Positions 1 through 9,124 of a DNA stretch of 64,000 nt are shown in pieces. Within the stretch, counting starts at the first letter, position 1, and the number at the start of each line of letters is the position of its first letter. The notes under the pieces were generated by a model. It did no database searches, had not been told where the DNA came from, and saw nothing but the letters and a program-made list of their open reading frames with translations. Origin of the DNA: an uncultured Bacteroidota bacterium (GTDB taxonomy: Bacteria > Bacteroidota > Bacteroidia > Flavobacteriales > Flavobacteriaceae); the NCBI GenBank assembly GCA_902620455.1, contig CACNIG010000005.1, positions 53,643-117,642 on the forward strand, written 5' to 3'. Made by a program: the position numbers and the translations under genes.

Positions 1-1143
1 GGATATGGCTATCAATGGTCATCTAGACTCGTAAATTCAAAATTAGGTTTTGCAACAGGTTGGCTGTTACTAATGCAGTTTCTAACTGGATTTCCAGGAA
101 TCTGTAAAACTTTGGGTATAGTATTAAGTGATTTTTTATCTCAAGTGTTCTCTCTGGAAGTAAGCGATATTACTATATCAATAATTATAATTTGGGTAAT
201 TACTTTAATTCATAAAAATGGAATTAAAATGGTTTCTTATATTAATAACATTGGAGTTATAACAGAAATCATAGGAGTAATTCTTTTGATATTTGCACTA
301 GGTTTCTTTGTGACTAATGGGGTTGAGGATTTTTCAATTTCAAAAATGACCAATGATTTTAAAATTTCAGATATAGGGTTTGAATCTTTTGCATTATCAA
401 TTTTACTGGGAGCTTGGTGCCTAACAGGATTTGAAGCAGCTGCAGATATGTCTGAAGAAACAAAAAACCCAACAAAGATTGTTCCTAAGTCAATAATTAA
501 TTCTCTATTAACATCTGGGTTTTTTGGAATAGTGATAATAATATTTTCTGTCATTTTATTGCAAAAGGATATTTATACGACTGGTTCTGAAAATTTTTTG
601 ACAGATTTACTTAGAAATGAATTTGGGGTATTAATATACTCTGTAATTCTTTTATTTGTAATCGCTGCAATTTTTGCATGTGGAGTTGCTTGTATGGCTA
701 CTGCTTCAAGGCTAATTTTCTCAATGTCTAGAGATTCTGTTCTTCCAAACTCAACTTGGCTTAAGACAATTGATAAAAATAAATCTCCTGTGAATTCACT
801 AATTCTTATCGGAGTATTAGCAACACTTTTTATAATCATCTTTAATAAAATTGAGGTAATAACAAGTGTATCTGCAATTGCTGGCTATATTGGATATTGT
901 GGAATTATCTTTTCATCATTTTATCTTAACAATGATAACAAAGATGGAATTAGAACCCCCAAATATGTTAAGTTTTTTACACTACTTTGGTGTGTGTTTG
1001 TTGTATTATGCTTAATAATACCAGGACAGTCTATTGATGGCTTCGATACTGAATATATTCCTGCTATTTCGACTGGAATATTTATAATATTAGGACTAAT
1101 AATCTTTACAATTAAAAACAAGAATAAAAATGCAATACTTTAG
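1..1143 (+). CDS. APC-family amino acid permease, 5' partial
   Basis: Inner-membrane amino acid/polyamine transporter of the APC superfamily. The reading frame is open through base 1, so the N-terminal part (probably the first two or three membrane segments) lies outside the window. The visible 380 residues start in the GWLLL segment and hold about nine hydrophobic helices. The family hallmark SEETKNP, which follows a helix in APC permeases, is present (bases about 451-471), and so is an R-x-x-F-S-M-S-R-D segment like the family's ARDG loop. The substrate cannot be told from sequence. The stop overlaps the start of the following dehydrogenase gene by 14 bases, so the two are probably cotranscribed and may serve one catabolic route. 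Confidence 0.85.
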   Translation, partial: GYGYQWSSRLVNSKLGFATGWLLLMQFLTGFPGICKTLGIVLSDFLSQVFSLEVSDITISIIIIWVITLIHKNGIKMVSYINNIGVITEIIGVILLIFALGFFVTNGVEDFSISKMTNDFKISDIGFESFALSILLGAWCLTGFEAAADMSEETKNPTKIVPKSIINSLLTSGFFGIVIIIFSVILLQKDIYTTGSENFLTDLLRNEFGVLIYSVILLFVIAAIFACGVACMATASRLIFSMSRDSVLPNSTWLKTIDKNKSPVNSLILIGVLATLFIIIFNKIEVITSVSAIAGYIGYCGIIFSSFYLNNDNKDGIRTPKYVKFFTLLWCVFVVLCLIIPGQSIDGFDTEYIPAISTGIFIILGLIIFTIKNKNKNAIL

Positions 1144-2158
1144 TTTAAATACAAATGTCAAACAATTAAGGATTGGGAGAGGTGTCTCCAAGGGAATAGG
1201 GAAAGAACTTGGAAAATATGTTGTTGCTACAATGGAGATTCCATGGAATATTATTAAAAATGATATGGGTAAATCTCCAGAAAAAGTTATTAATGTGACC
1301 TCTGTTGAGAAACAGTGGATTGAGGATCAGATAAAAGAACTTCCTGAATTTGACACAATTGTAGGTATTGGAGGAGGAATGGCTATTGATGTAGCTAAAT
1401 ATATTTCATGGAAATTAAATAAAAAGTTAGTCTCAATTCCAACAATTTTAAGTGTAGATGCTTTTACAACCCCAGCAGCTGGTGTGAGGGTTAACCATGA
1501 TGTAGAGTATCTTGGAATTGCTTCACCTAATCCTCTTATAATTGATTATGATTTATTAAGGTCTGCACCTAAAGAACTAAACATTGCTGGTGTTGGAGAT
1601 CTATTTTCTATTCATACTGCATCATTTGATTGGCAATATGCAAATTCAAGAGGAAAGTCAGAGTATCCATATAGCCAAAATGCCATTGATAATGGAAAAA
1701 AAATTCTTGACTTCATTTATGATAATATCGGTAATATAAAAGAAAACAATGATAATGGATTAAGGTCTATTGTTGAAGCATATATTTCACTAAACACTAT
1801 TTGTCTTCCAATAGATCATTTTCGAATTGAAGAGGGTTCAGAGCATTATCTTTTTTATGAACTAGAAGAAAGACTTAAGCGTCCATTTATTCATGGGAAT
1901 ATTATAGGTCTTGGTATATACTTGTTAAGTAGGCTTCAAAAAAATGATCCTTTGTTTATCACAGAGATGATGGATGAGTCAGGCCTAATTTACCATCCAA
2001 ACTCTATGAATATTAAAAGAGAAGATTTGAGAGAATCTCTTCTTTCTTTAAAAAATTACGTAAAGTCTAAAGATAAACTATGGTTTACAGTTATTGATGA
2101 CTCTATGATTGATGAAGAATGGATTAATGAAAATTTAAGTGATTTAAAATTTAAATAA
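1130..2158 (+). CDS. Glycerol-1-phosphate dehydrogenase-like enzyme (iron-containing alcohol dehydrogenase superfamily)
   Basis: Predicted NAD(P)-dependent, metal-dependent dehydrogenase of the dehydroquinate synthase-like fold, closest in motif layout to the sn-glycerol-1-phosphate dehydrogenase/AraM group. Visible features are the dinucleotide-binding GGG at residues 81-83 (GIGGGMAIDVAK) and three likely metal ligands: D157 in AGVGD, H239 in EGSEH and H255 in HGN. At 342 residues it has the usual family length. The reaction could be reduction of dihydroxyacetone phosphate or oxidation of another polyol phosphate; sequence alone does not decide. It starts inside the end of the permease gene. 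The product is soluble, with no signal peptide. Confidence 0.7.
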   Translation: MQYFSLNTNVKQLRIGRGVSKGIGKELGKYVVATMEIPWNIIKNDMGKSPEKVINVTSVEKQWIEDQIKELPEFDTIVGIGGGMAIDVAKYISWKLNKKLVSIPTILSVDAFTTPAAGVRVNHDVEYLGIASPNPLIIDYDLLRSAPKELNIAGVGDLFSIHTASFDWQYANSRGKSEYPYSQNAIDNGKKILDFIYDNIGNIKENNDNGLRSIVEAYISLNTICLPIDHFRIEEGSEHYLFYELEERLKRPFIHGNIIGLGIYLLSRLQKNDPLFITEMMDESGLIYHPNSMNIKREDLRESLLSLKNYVKSKDKLWFTVIDDSMIDEEWINENLSDLKFK

Positions 2159-2163
2159 TCAAC

Positions 2164-3123
2164 TTAAAAAATTCCAGCATTTTCGAAGCTTCTTTTAATT
2201 GAATTAAAAGTTACTCTGGCTGCATCTTCATTGTTCATCTTATTTAATTCCTTATTAAATGGTTCTGCATTAACAGTTCCTTCATAACCAATATTATTTA
2301 AAAAATTCAAGAATGGGGCTGTGTCAATCAATCCAGATTCACCAGGAAGTTCTCTCTCATTATCTAACTGTTCGTCTCTAGATCTTCCAAGAACAGCATC
2401 ATTAATTTCACACAAAATTATGTCATCTTTTTTTAAAAATTTTAAATCCTCAACTGCATGATTTGCGCAATATAAATGAAAGGCATCAAGTTGATAACCA
2501 ACATTCTTTTCATTAATGGCAACAATTAACTCTCTTAGTTCATCAATTGTTCTAATAAATGAAAATTGATCTCTTGACATCAAAGTTTTGGGCCCTACAA
2601 ATTCCAATCCAAGTTTCATGCCATGGTCCCCAATAATTTTTGCACACTCTTTAAGTCTTTCTTTGTGTATTTTAAAATTTTTTAAATAAGTTAATTTGTT
2701 ATTTGTTGGCATAATCCAAGTATTAAAACCCTTTACATTTAACTTGTTTAAAATTTTACAGTGATTATCTAAAGTGACCAATCCTTTATTAAACTGATTC
2801 TTGCTTGTTCTAAATTGAAGTGGTAATCCGGACACATCAAATGAAATTCTATTTTCACTCATTTTTTCAAGATAACTATCAATTTCTTTTTGATCCATTT
2901 CCTGAAATTCACTTACAATAGGGATAATCGAATCAAAATTATATTTTTTGGCGAGTTCAAGAAGTTCTAAAGCTGTACAATTAATTCCAACTTTATAAGG
3001 ATTTAAACTGATCTTGATCTTTCTATTTGAACTTCTCTGTAAAGAATATAGATTTTGGTTTAATGAAATTAGACCAATTGACGCAATGGCTGACGACTTA
3101 ATAAATCCTCTTCTATTCGACAT
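2164..3123 (-). CDS. Exported sugar phosphate isomerase/epimerase-like TIM-barrel protein
   Basis: 319-residue protein of the xylose isomerase-like TIM barrel group (AP endonuclease 2 fold). The N-terminus NRRGFIKSS followed by a hydrophobic stretch is a twin-arginine type signal, so export of a folded, probably metal-bound protein is likely. Conserved-looking acidic and histidine residues typical of the metal site occur in GLEFVG, YQLDAFHLY and the C-terminal NAEPFN segment. The substrate is unknown; relatives act on ketoses, inosose or hydroxypyruvate. It is convergent with the dehydrogenase upstream (5-base gap) and divergent from the E2 gene. A second exported TIM-barrel protein of this type lies at 59.1-60.2 kb. 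Confidence 0.75.
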   Translation of the reverse strand: MSNRRGFIKSSAIASIGLISLNQNLYSLQRSSNRKIKISLNPYKVGINCTALELLELAKKYNFDSIIPIVSEFQEMDQKEIDSYLEKMSENRISFDVSGLPLQFRTSKNQFNKGLVTLDNHCKILNKLNVKGFNTWIMPTNNKLTYLKNFKIHKERLKECAKIIGDHGMKLGLEFVGPKTLMSRDQFSFIRTIDELRELIVAINEKNVGYQLDAFHLYCANHAVEDLKFLKKDDIILCEINDAVLGRSRDEQLDNERELPGESGLIDTAPFLNFLNNIGYEGTVNAEPFNKELNKMNNEDAARVTFNSIKRSFENAGIF

Positions 3124-3210
3124 ATTTTTTTGTTCATTAAGATAATGATTATTTAAATAGTTTCAATTTTATGATTAATTTAGATAACTTAAAAAAGCTA
3201 AAGATTACTC

Positions 3211-4401
3211 ATGGTCCTTGAAATGAAAATTCCTTCCCCTGGTGAGTCAATAACAGAAGTTGAAATATCTCAATGGCTTGTAAAAGATGGAGATATCGTT
3301 ACTAAGGATCAAACGATTGCAGAAATAGATTCAGACAAAGCTACACTCGATCTTCCAGCTGAAGCATCTGGAAAAATTACCTTAAAAGCTGAAGAGGGTG
3401 ACTCAATGTCTGTTGGTGATATTGTATGTCTAATTGATACATCTGATGCTTCAAATTCTGAATCTATAAATTCAGAGTCTCTATTGGATAATATAAAAGA
3501 GGAAAAAAAGATTGATCCGAATAAGATTGAAGAAGTAAGTATTACTCCTCTTGCTAGAAATATTGCTTCTGATAAAGGTATTGATATCAATGAAATAGAG
3601 TCAAAAGGAGATAAAATAACAAAAGATGATGTCTTAAAAGTAGTTCCAGCTATGGGCTCTTCAAATCACGGAGGCAGGATTGAAAATAGAGAAAAACTTT
3701 CAATGTTAAGAAGAAAAGTTTCTGAAAGACTAGTTTCTGTTAAAAATGAAACAGCTATGTTAACTACTTTCAACGAAGCTGATTTGTCAAAAATATTTGA
3801 TATTAGAAAAAAGTTTAAGGAAGCCTTTTCTCAAAAATATGGTGTAAGTCTTGGTTTTATGAGTTTTTTCACTAAAGCTGTCACAAGGGCACTTGAACTT
3901 TATCCTGATGTAAATTCCATGATTGATGGTAATGAAAAAATTTCCTATAACTACTCTGATATAAGTATTGCTGTCTCTGGTCCAAAAGGACTGATGACTC
4001 CAGTGCTTAGAAATGCCCAAGAATTGTCTTTTGCTGCTGTTGAGCAAGAGATAAAAAGACTTGCAGATAATGTAAGGAATAAATCAATAACCGTGGATGA
4101 TTTAACTGGTGGTACTTTTACAATATCAAATGGAGGAGTTTTTGGGTCAATGCTTTCTACACCAATTATTAATCCTCCACAATCAGGAATTCTTGGAATG
4201 CATAATATTATTCAAAGACCAATTGCTGTTGATGGAAAAGTTGAGATAAGACCCATGATGTATTTAGCTTTATCATATGATCACAGAATTATTGATGGTA
4301 ATCAATCTGTTGGATTTCTAATTGCTGTCAAAGAAGGAGTAGAGGATCCAGAAAATATTTTAATGGATGGAAAAGTTAAAAAATCCCTAGGACTTAATTA
4401 A
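3211..4401 (+). CDS. sucB: 2-oxoglutarate dehydrogenase E2 component, dihydrolipoyllysine succinyltransferase
   Basis: E2 core of the 2-oxoglutarate dehydrogenase complex (TCA cycle); it moves the succinyl group from E1 through lipoyl-lysine to CoA. Domains in order: a lipoyl domain at residues 1-76 with the lipoylated lysine K43 in DSDKATLDL; a linker; a peripheral subunit-binding domain at about 110-145 ([13 protein letters not shown]); and a catalytic acyltransferase domain from about 165 to 396 with the active-site His near residue 358 in SYDHRIIDG. At 396 residues it has one lipoyl domain, as in SucB and not in most AceF proteins. The E1 gene (sucA) is not adjacent. ATG at 3211 gives the usual MxLEMKxPSPGES start; ATG at 3223 is an in-frame alternative. 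Confidence 0.93.
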   Translation: MVLEMKIPSPGESITEVEISQWLVKDGDIVTKDQTIAEIDSDKATLDLPAEASGKITLKAEEGDSMSVGDIVCLIDTSDASNSESINSESLLDNIKEEKKIDPNKIEEVSITPLARNIASDKGIDINEIESKGDKITKDDVLKVVPAMGSSNHGGRIENREKLSMLRRKVSERLVSVKNETAMLTTFNEADLSKIFDIRKKFKEAFSQKYGVSLGFMSFFTKAVTRALELYPDVNSMIDGNEKISYNYSDISIAVSGPKGLMTPVLRNAQELSFAAVEQEIKRLADNVRNKSITVDDLTGGTFTISNGGVFGSMLSTPIINPPQSGILGMHNIIQRPIAVDGKVEIRPMMYLALSYDHRIIDGNQSVGFLIAVKEGVEDPENILMDGKVKKSLGLN

Positions 4402-4402
4402 T

Positions 4403-5164
4403 TTGATTGATACTCACACCCATTTATATTTAGATCATTTTAAGGATGATATTGATGATGTAATTCATAGAGCAGTTGCTGTTGGTGTCGAAAAATTTTA
4501 TTTACCATCAATTAGTTCAAAGCATAATAAGAGTATGCATGATTTGAAAAATAAATTTCCAAATAGAATTTTTTGTATGATTGGCCTTCATCCTTGTTAC
4601 GTTGATCAAAACTTTGAATTGGAAATTGAATTTGTAAAAAAACAAATTAAAGAACATGATTATAAAGCTATTGGGGAAATTGGAATAGACCTATTTCATG
4701 AAAAAAAATATTTTGATCAGCAAGTAATTGCATTTGAGGAACAAATAAAATTATCTATTGATTATGACATGCCGATTGTAATTCACTCTAGAGACTCTTT
4801 TAATGAAATTTTTGAAGTTCTTCAACAATTTAAATCAAACAAACTGAGAGGAATTTTTCACTGTTTTACTGGTAATGTGGAACAGGCCAATAAGATAATT
4901 GATTTAAATTTTCATATAGGAATTGGAGGAGTTGTAACATTTAAAAATGGAAAAATTTCAGAATTTTTAAGTTCTGTTCCAATAGAAAGGATTGTTCTGG
5001 AAACAGATTCTCCATATTTGGCTCCGTCTCCTTTCAGAGGGAAAAGAAATGAGAGTTCATATTTGACTATAATAGCTGATAAGCTATCAGAGATATATAA
5101 TTTAGATGTTTCAGAAATATCAAGAATAACACAGAAAAATTCCTATGAAATTTTTGGTGATTAA
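4403..5164 (+). CDS. tatD: TatD family metal-dependent DNase/hydrolase
   Basis: 253-residue amidohydrolase-fold nuclease of the TatD/YcfH family. Metal-binding features are THTHL at the N-terminus, the GEIGID segment near residue 90, HSRDS near 125, HCFTG near 150 and ETDSPYL near 200. The family removes nucleotides from DNA 3' ends and has been tied to repair and D-aminoacyl-tRNA related housekeeping; the cellular role here is inferred. The best start is TTG at 4403, one base after the sucB stop, because it puts the metal motif at residues 4-8 and no ATG precedes it. It is followed by tRNA-Ser. Confidence 0.9.
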   Translation: MIDTHTHLYLDHFKDDIDDVIHRAVAVGVEKFYLPSISSKHNKSMHDLKNKFPNRIFCMIGLHPCYVDQNFELEIEFVKKQIKEHDYKAIGEIGIDLFHEKKYFDQQVIAFEEQIKLSIDYDMPIVIHSRDSFNEIFEVLQQFKSNKLRGIFHCFTGNVEQANKIIDLNFHIGIGGVVTFKNGKISEFLSSVPIERIVLETDSPYLAPSPFRGKRNESSYLTIIADKLSEIYNLDVSEISRITQKNSYEIFGD

Positions 5165-5175
5165 TATATTTAATT

Positions 5176-5262
5176 AGAGAGGTGGCCGAGTGGTTTAAGG
5201 CGCACGCTTGGAAAGCGTGTATTCTAGAAATGGAATCGTGGGTTCGAATCCCATCCTCTCTG
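5176..5262 (+). tRNA. tRNA-Ser (anticodon GGA)
   Basis: An 87-base class II tRNA. The acceptor strands AGAGAGG (5176-5182) and CCTCTCT (5255-5261) pair fully, with discriminator G. The anticodon loop CTTGGAAAG gives GGA. The long variable arm expected for serine lies between the anticodon stem and the T arm (GGTTCGAATCC). The 3' CCA is not encoded. It reads UCC/UCU codons. Confidence 0.96.
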
Positions 5263-5363
5263 CAATTTTAAAAAGCATAATACTTTAAAAATTTAGTAGT
5301 CATTAATTATATATTATATAAAACCAACTAATTAATTTTCTTAACTTGAAAAAAAACCAAAAA

Positions 5364-6371
5364 ATGTATAATTCAAAAATATCTGGATTAGGTAAATATC
5401 TCCCTGATAATGTCGTTACCAATGATGATCTTTCAAAAATTATGGATACATCAAACGAGTGGATTATTGAAAGAACAGGCATAAAAGAGAGAAGACATAT
5501 AAAGAAAGGTGACGGGGATACAACTGCTACAATGGGAGTTAAGGCTGCGAAAATTGCAATTGAAAGAGCTGGAATTGATAAAAATGATATTGATCTAATC
5601 CTTTTTGCTACTCTTAGTCCAGACTATTATTTTCCTGGAAGTGGAGTTCTAGTTCAAGAATTACTAGAGATTCCCACTTGTCCAGCAATGGATATTCGGA
5701 ATCAGTGCTCTGGTTTTATTTATGCAATTTCAACCGCAGATCAATTTGTGAAATCGGGTATGTATAAAAATATTTTAGTCATTGGCTCCGAGAATCATTC
5801 TGGAGGTTTGGACATGACTACTAGAGGTAGGGGTGTTTCAGTAATTTTTGGTGATGGGGCTGGTGCTGCAGTTATATCTCGTGAAGATGATCTTTCAAAA
5901 GGCATCTTATCCTCTCATTTACATTCTGAGGGTAAACATGCAGAAGAATTATCTTTGATTGGACCTAGTACCAACAGATGGGTCCCAGAAATTATTGATG
6001 CAAATGATCCAGAGGATATTTCTTACTATCCATATATGAATGGCCAATTAGTATTTAAAAATGCTGTTGTTAGATTTTCAGAGGTTATCATGGAAGGTTT
6101 AAATCATAATGATTTAACTCCAGACAAAATTAATATGTTGATACCTCATCAAGCCAATCTCAGGATATCTCAATTTGTTCAAAAGAAATTTGGTCTTTCT
6201 GATGATCAGGTTTATAATAATATTCAAAAATATGGAAATACAACCGCAGGTTCAATTCCAATTGCTCTTACTGAAGCTTGGGAAAATTCAAAAATAAATG
6301 ATGGCGACATAGTAGTATTAGCAGCATTTGGAAGTGGATTTACCTGGGGAAGCACAATTATAAGATGGTAA
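5364..6371 (+). CDS. fabH: 3-oxoacyl-ACP synthase III (KAS III)
   Basis: Starts fatty acid synthesis by condensing an acyl-CoA primer with malonyl-ACP. Thiolase-fold protein of 335 residues. Catalytic Cys is in RNQCSGF (residue 115 from this start), His in IPHQANLR and Asn in KYGNTTAGSIP, the Cys-His-Asn triad of FabH. ATG at 5364 (protein starting MYNSKISGLGKYLP) fits the family N-terminus; a TTG at 5346 would add six lysine/asparagine-rich residues and is less likely. It is followed after 16 bases by the PhoPQ-related gene. In flavobacteria such KAS III proteins can be housekeeping initiators or parts of secondary lipid clusters; no such cluster is seen here. Confidence 0.9.
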   Translation: MYNSKISGLGKYLPDNVVTNDDLSKIMDTSNEWIIERTGIKERRHIKKGDGDTTATMGVKAAKIAIERAGIDKNDIDLILFATLSPDYYFPGSGVLVQELLEIPTCPAMDIRNQCSGFIYAISTADQFVKSGMYKNILVIGSENHSGGLDMTTRGRGVSVIFGDGAGAAVISREDDLSKGILSSHLHSEGKHAEELSLIGPSTNRWVPEIIDANDPEDISYYPYMNGQLVFKNAVVRFSEVIMEGLNHNDLTPDKINMLIPHQANLRISQFVQKKFGLSDDQVYNNIQKYGNTTAGSIPIALTEAWENSKINDGDIVVLAAFGSGFTWGSTIIRW

Positions 6372-6387
6372 CATAATTTAAGTAAAT

Positions 6388-7782
6388 ATGTCTTTAAAAA
6401 AATTTCTTTTAGCTTTTGCACTTGTTATGGCATACTTTGGTCTTAACTATGCTTTTTTATCAGATCAAAGTTACGACTCAATGAAAGATTATATTGAAAC
6501 TACAAAGAATGAATTTAGTTATGAAGTTGAGAATATTATTTATGAGGAAGAATGGACAGGATTTCACATTAAGATGATCTCAGGTGAATGGCTAGATAAA
6601 AAAAAGGTAAAAGATGTTGAATGGTCCCACTATGTTGATATAGTTATACCAAACGAAACTCTAACTGAAACTGCAATTATGTTTATTGATGGTGGAGACA
6701 AAGATGAAACTTATTTTAGACTTGATACTGTATCTGTTGGTTATGCTTTAAAAACAAAATCTATTATTGTAAATATTCATAATATTCCTTCACAACCAAT
6801 TAATTTTATTGCCTCAGATCAGGAATACTTTTATGAAGATGATTTAATTGCTTATGCCTGGAGTCAATTTTTAGAGAGAGGTGCCAAGAAAGAAGATATT
6901 GAGTGGCTTCCACGATTGCCAATGACAAGAGCTGTGGTTAGATCGATGGATTTAGCTCAAGAGATAGTTGCACAGAATAATAAAAAACTTAATGACTTTG
7001 TGGTCTCAGGTGCGTCTAAGAGAGGATGGACTGCATGGACTACTGCTGCAGTTGATGATAGAGTTGTTGGGGTTGTTCCGATGGTAATAGACATGCTTAA
7101 TCTAGTTCCTTCTTTTGAGAATCACTTTAGAAGCTATGGCGAGTACTCTCCTGCAGTTCAGGAATATGTTAACTATAATATCCCTGACTGGATGGGAACA
7201 GAAGAATTTGAGGTGCTTATGAGCTATGTTGAACCATATTCTTTTAAAGATAGATTTACTATGCCTAAATATATTATTAATGCTGGGTCTGATGAGTTTT
7301 TCTCTACAGATTCCTGGAGATTTTATTATGAAGAACTACCTGAGAATAAATTGATAAGATATGTTCCTAATGCTAATCACTCTCTTAGTGGAGAATATTT
7401 GACCAGAGATTTAATTAGTTTCTTCTACAGAGTAGTAAATAATATTGATTTACCCGTACTTGATTGGGAGTTATTAGATAGAAATTTGAATGTTTCTTTG
7501 GATTATAACGGAGAATACTCTGTATCTACTTGGAAAGCATTTAACGAAAACGGAAGGGATTTCAGGCTATGGCAAGAAGGAGAGCTTTGGAAGAAGTCAA
7601 ACATGAAGAAAAATGAAAATAACAAATACAATATTGAAATAGATAATAATAATACTGGTTATCAGGCTATTATGGTTGAGTTTACTCTAGATCCAGACTC
7701 AGATTTCCCACTTAAAATCTCTACGGGTCCTTTTGTTTTTCCAAATTCATATCCTTATGAAAAATATGAACCCATTAAGTAA
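6388..7782 (+). CDS. PhoPQ-activated pathogenicity-related (PqaA-type) secreted alpha/beta-hydrolase
   Basis: 464-residue protein with an N-terminal signal peptide (MSLKKFLLAFALVMAYFG), so it is exported. It matches the PhoPQ-related family in layout: a serine nucleophile-like elbow in VSGASKRGWTAW (about residues 209-220), a DxxF segment in INAGSDEFFS and a His in PNANHSLSG, which together look like an alpha/beta-hydrolase triad. The C-terminal 90 residues form an extra beta-rich region. The enzymatic activity and substrate are unknown. The name is historical (Salmonella PqaA) and implies no PhoPQ system here. It follows fabH by 16 bases. Confidence 0.75.
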   Translation: MSLKKFLLAFALVMAYFGLNYAFLSDQSYDSMKDYIETTKNEFSYEVENIIYEEEWTGFHIKMISGEWLDKKKVKDVEWSHYVDIVIPNETLTETAIMFIDGGDKDETYFRLDTVSVGYALKTKSIIVNIHNIPSQPINFIASDQEYFYEDDLIAYAWSQFLERGAKKEDIEWLPRLPMTRAVVRSMDLAQEIVAQNNKKLNDFVVSGASKRGWTAWTTAAVDDRVVGVVPMVIDMLNLVPSFENHFRSYGEYSPAVQEYVNYNIPDWMGTEEFEVLMSYVEPYSFKDRFTMPKYIINAGSDEFFSTDSWRFYYEELPENKLIRYVPNANHSLSGEYLTRDLISFFYRVVNNIDLPVLDWELLDRNLNVSLDYNGEYSVSTWKAFNENGRDFRLWQEGELWKKSNMKKNENNKYNIEIDNNNTGYQAIMVEFTLDPDSDFPLKISTGPFVFPNSYPYEKYEPIK

Positions 7783-7825
7783 AATAATTTGCTTTAAACA
7801 AAAGAATATTATCAAAAAAAAAAAA

Positions 7826-7856
7826 TTTGAATCATATAATAATTTTTATATCTTTC
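7826..7856 (+). promoter_or_regulatory. Predicted promoter of the exbB module
   Basis: TTTG at 7826-7829, then 19 bases, then TATCTTTC at 7849-7856. This matches the Bacteroidetes -33 TTTG and -7 TAnnTTTG layout with one mismatch in the last base of the -7 box. It lies 30 bases upstream of the exbB ATG. Confidence 0.42.
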
Positions 7857-7885
7857 GATTCTCAATTATTGAAAATACTAGAAAA

Positions 7886-8665
7886 ATGAAAAAATTATTA
7901 TTTGCCTTAATCCTTTCTGTAATCGTAGGTTCAACTACTACAAACTATGCTTTCGCCTCGACTACAATTAATAGTATAGTTACTGTTCAGGATACACAAG
8001 ATGAACCAATGATGGAGTCTTCAGATGAAGCCCCAGCTGGTTTTACACAAGAATTAAAGAAACGTTTTATTGAAGGTGGTCCTGGTTTTATGGGAATCGT
8101 TCTTATATGTTTAATTTTAGGATTAGCTATTTCAATTGAAAGAATAATTTACCTTAACCTATCAACTACAAACTCAAATAAACTAACAGAAGATGTTGAA
8201 GATGCTCTCAAATCAGGAGGTGTCGAAGCTGCTAAAGAGGTTTGTAGAAATACAAAAGGTCCTGTTGCTTCAATTTTTTATCAGGGACTTGACAGAGCAA
8301 AAGATGGAGTCGAAAGTGCAGAAAAAGCTGTTATATCATATGGTGGTGTCCAAATGGGTCAACTTGAAAAAAATGTTTCATGGATTTCACTCTTTATAGC
8401 ATTAGCACCAATGCTTGGTTTCATGGGAACTGTTATTGGAATGATTAATGCATTTGATAGAATCGAAGCTGCTGGAGATATGCAACCTTCACTTGTTGCA
8501 GGTGGTATTAAAATAGCACTTTTAACAACTGTATTTGGTCTTATTGTAGCAATTATTCTTCAAGTTTTTTATAATTACATAGTTGCAAAAATTGATTCAA
8601 TAGTAAATGATATGGAAGATGCATCAATTACCTTAATTGATATTCTTTCTGCTCAGAAAAAATAG
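7886..8665 (+). CDS. exbB: MotA/TolQ/ExbB family proton channel subunit
   Basis: 259-residue inner-membrane subunit that, with ExbD, turns proton flow into mechanical work on the cell envelope. It has an N-terminal signal-like segment (MKKLLFALILSVIVG...AFAS), a short periplasmic acidic stretch, then the TolQ/ExbB core with three helices. The last two carry the conserved LGFMGTVIGM and KIALLTTVFGLIVAI segments. ATG at 7886 is chosen because it gives a signal peptide and lies just after a promoter-like site; a longer frame back to 7733 would overlap the preceding gene by 50 bases and adds a lysine-rich tail. It is followed by a small membrane protein and two exbD genes. Confidence 0.9.
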   Translation: MKKLLFALILSVIVGSTTTNYAFASTTINSIVTVQDTQDEPMMESSDEAPAGFTQELKKRFIEGGPGFMGIVLICLILGLAISIERIIYLNLSTTNSNKLTEDVEDALKSGGVEAAKEVCRNTKGPVASIFYQGLDRAKDGVESAEKAVISYGGVQMGQLEKNVSWISLFIALAPMLGFMGTVIGMINAFDRIEAAGDMQPSLVAGGIKIALLTTVFGLIVAIILQVFYNYIVAKIDSIVNDMEDASITLIDILSAQKK

Positions 8666-8671
8666 TATATT

Positions 8672-9121
8672 ATGAATCTAGAAAAAATAACTAGAATTGG
8701 GTGTATAGCCCTCGGAGTGCTAGGGATGATATTTTTATCATTAGTGTTTTTTACTGGTGATGATAGTATTAAAATGTCTGCTGCCTCTGGTGATTACGGA
8801 GTAATTACACCAATAATTTTACTTAGTCAAATTGTATTATTCATTGCTGTACTAGTCACTTTAACATTTTCTCTAAGAGGAATAGCTAAAGACAAAGCTA
8901 AAATGAAAAATGCAATAAAGTCCACAGGTTTATTCCTTTTGGTTGTTCTAATTGGCTTTCTACTCTCAAATGGAGTTGAAACTCCGATGAGAGATGGAAA
9001 AGTTCTTTCTGCAATGGGCTCAAGATTGGTTGGCACAGGTATTAATGTATTCTTTATCTTAACAATCATTGCTGTTGGTTTAATGGTTTTTCCAGGAACA
9101 AAAAAAATATTTAAAAAATAA
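8672..9121 (+). CDS. Four-helix membrane protein of the ExbB/ExbD cluster
   Basis: 149 residues with four predicted membrane helices (about residues 9-27, 43-63, 83-101 and 124-142) and a short basic tail (PGTKKIFKK). I recognise no named domain. Its position between exbB and the first exbD, with gaps of 6 and 3 bases, suggests that it is a component or assembly factor of the same energiser complex; flavobacterial clusters of this type usually have a hypothetical gene in this slot. Function is inferred from context only. Confidence 0.7.
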   Translation: MNLEKITRIGCIALGVLGMIFLSLVFFTGDDSIKMSAASGDYGVITPIILLSQIVLFIAVLVTLTFSLRGIAKDKAKMKNAIKSTGLFLLVVLIGFLLSNGVETPMRDGKVLSAMGSRLVGTGINVFFILTIIAVGLMVFPGTKKIFKK

Positions 9122-9124
9122 GAA

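Noticed and set aside
3309..3590. 93-codon frame opposite sucB
   Set aside because: Antisense shadow of the E2 gene; no domain or start context.
7733..7885. N-terminal extension of ExbB into the preceding gene
   Set aside because: It overlaps the PhoPQ-related gene, is lysine-rich, and hides the signal peptide; the promoter-like site lies inside it.
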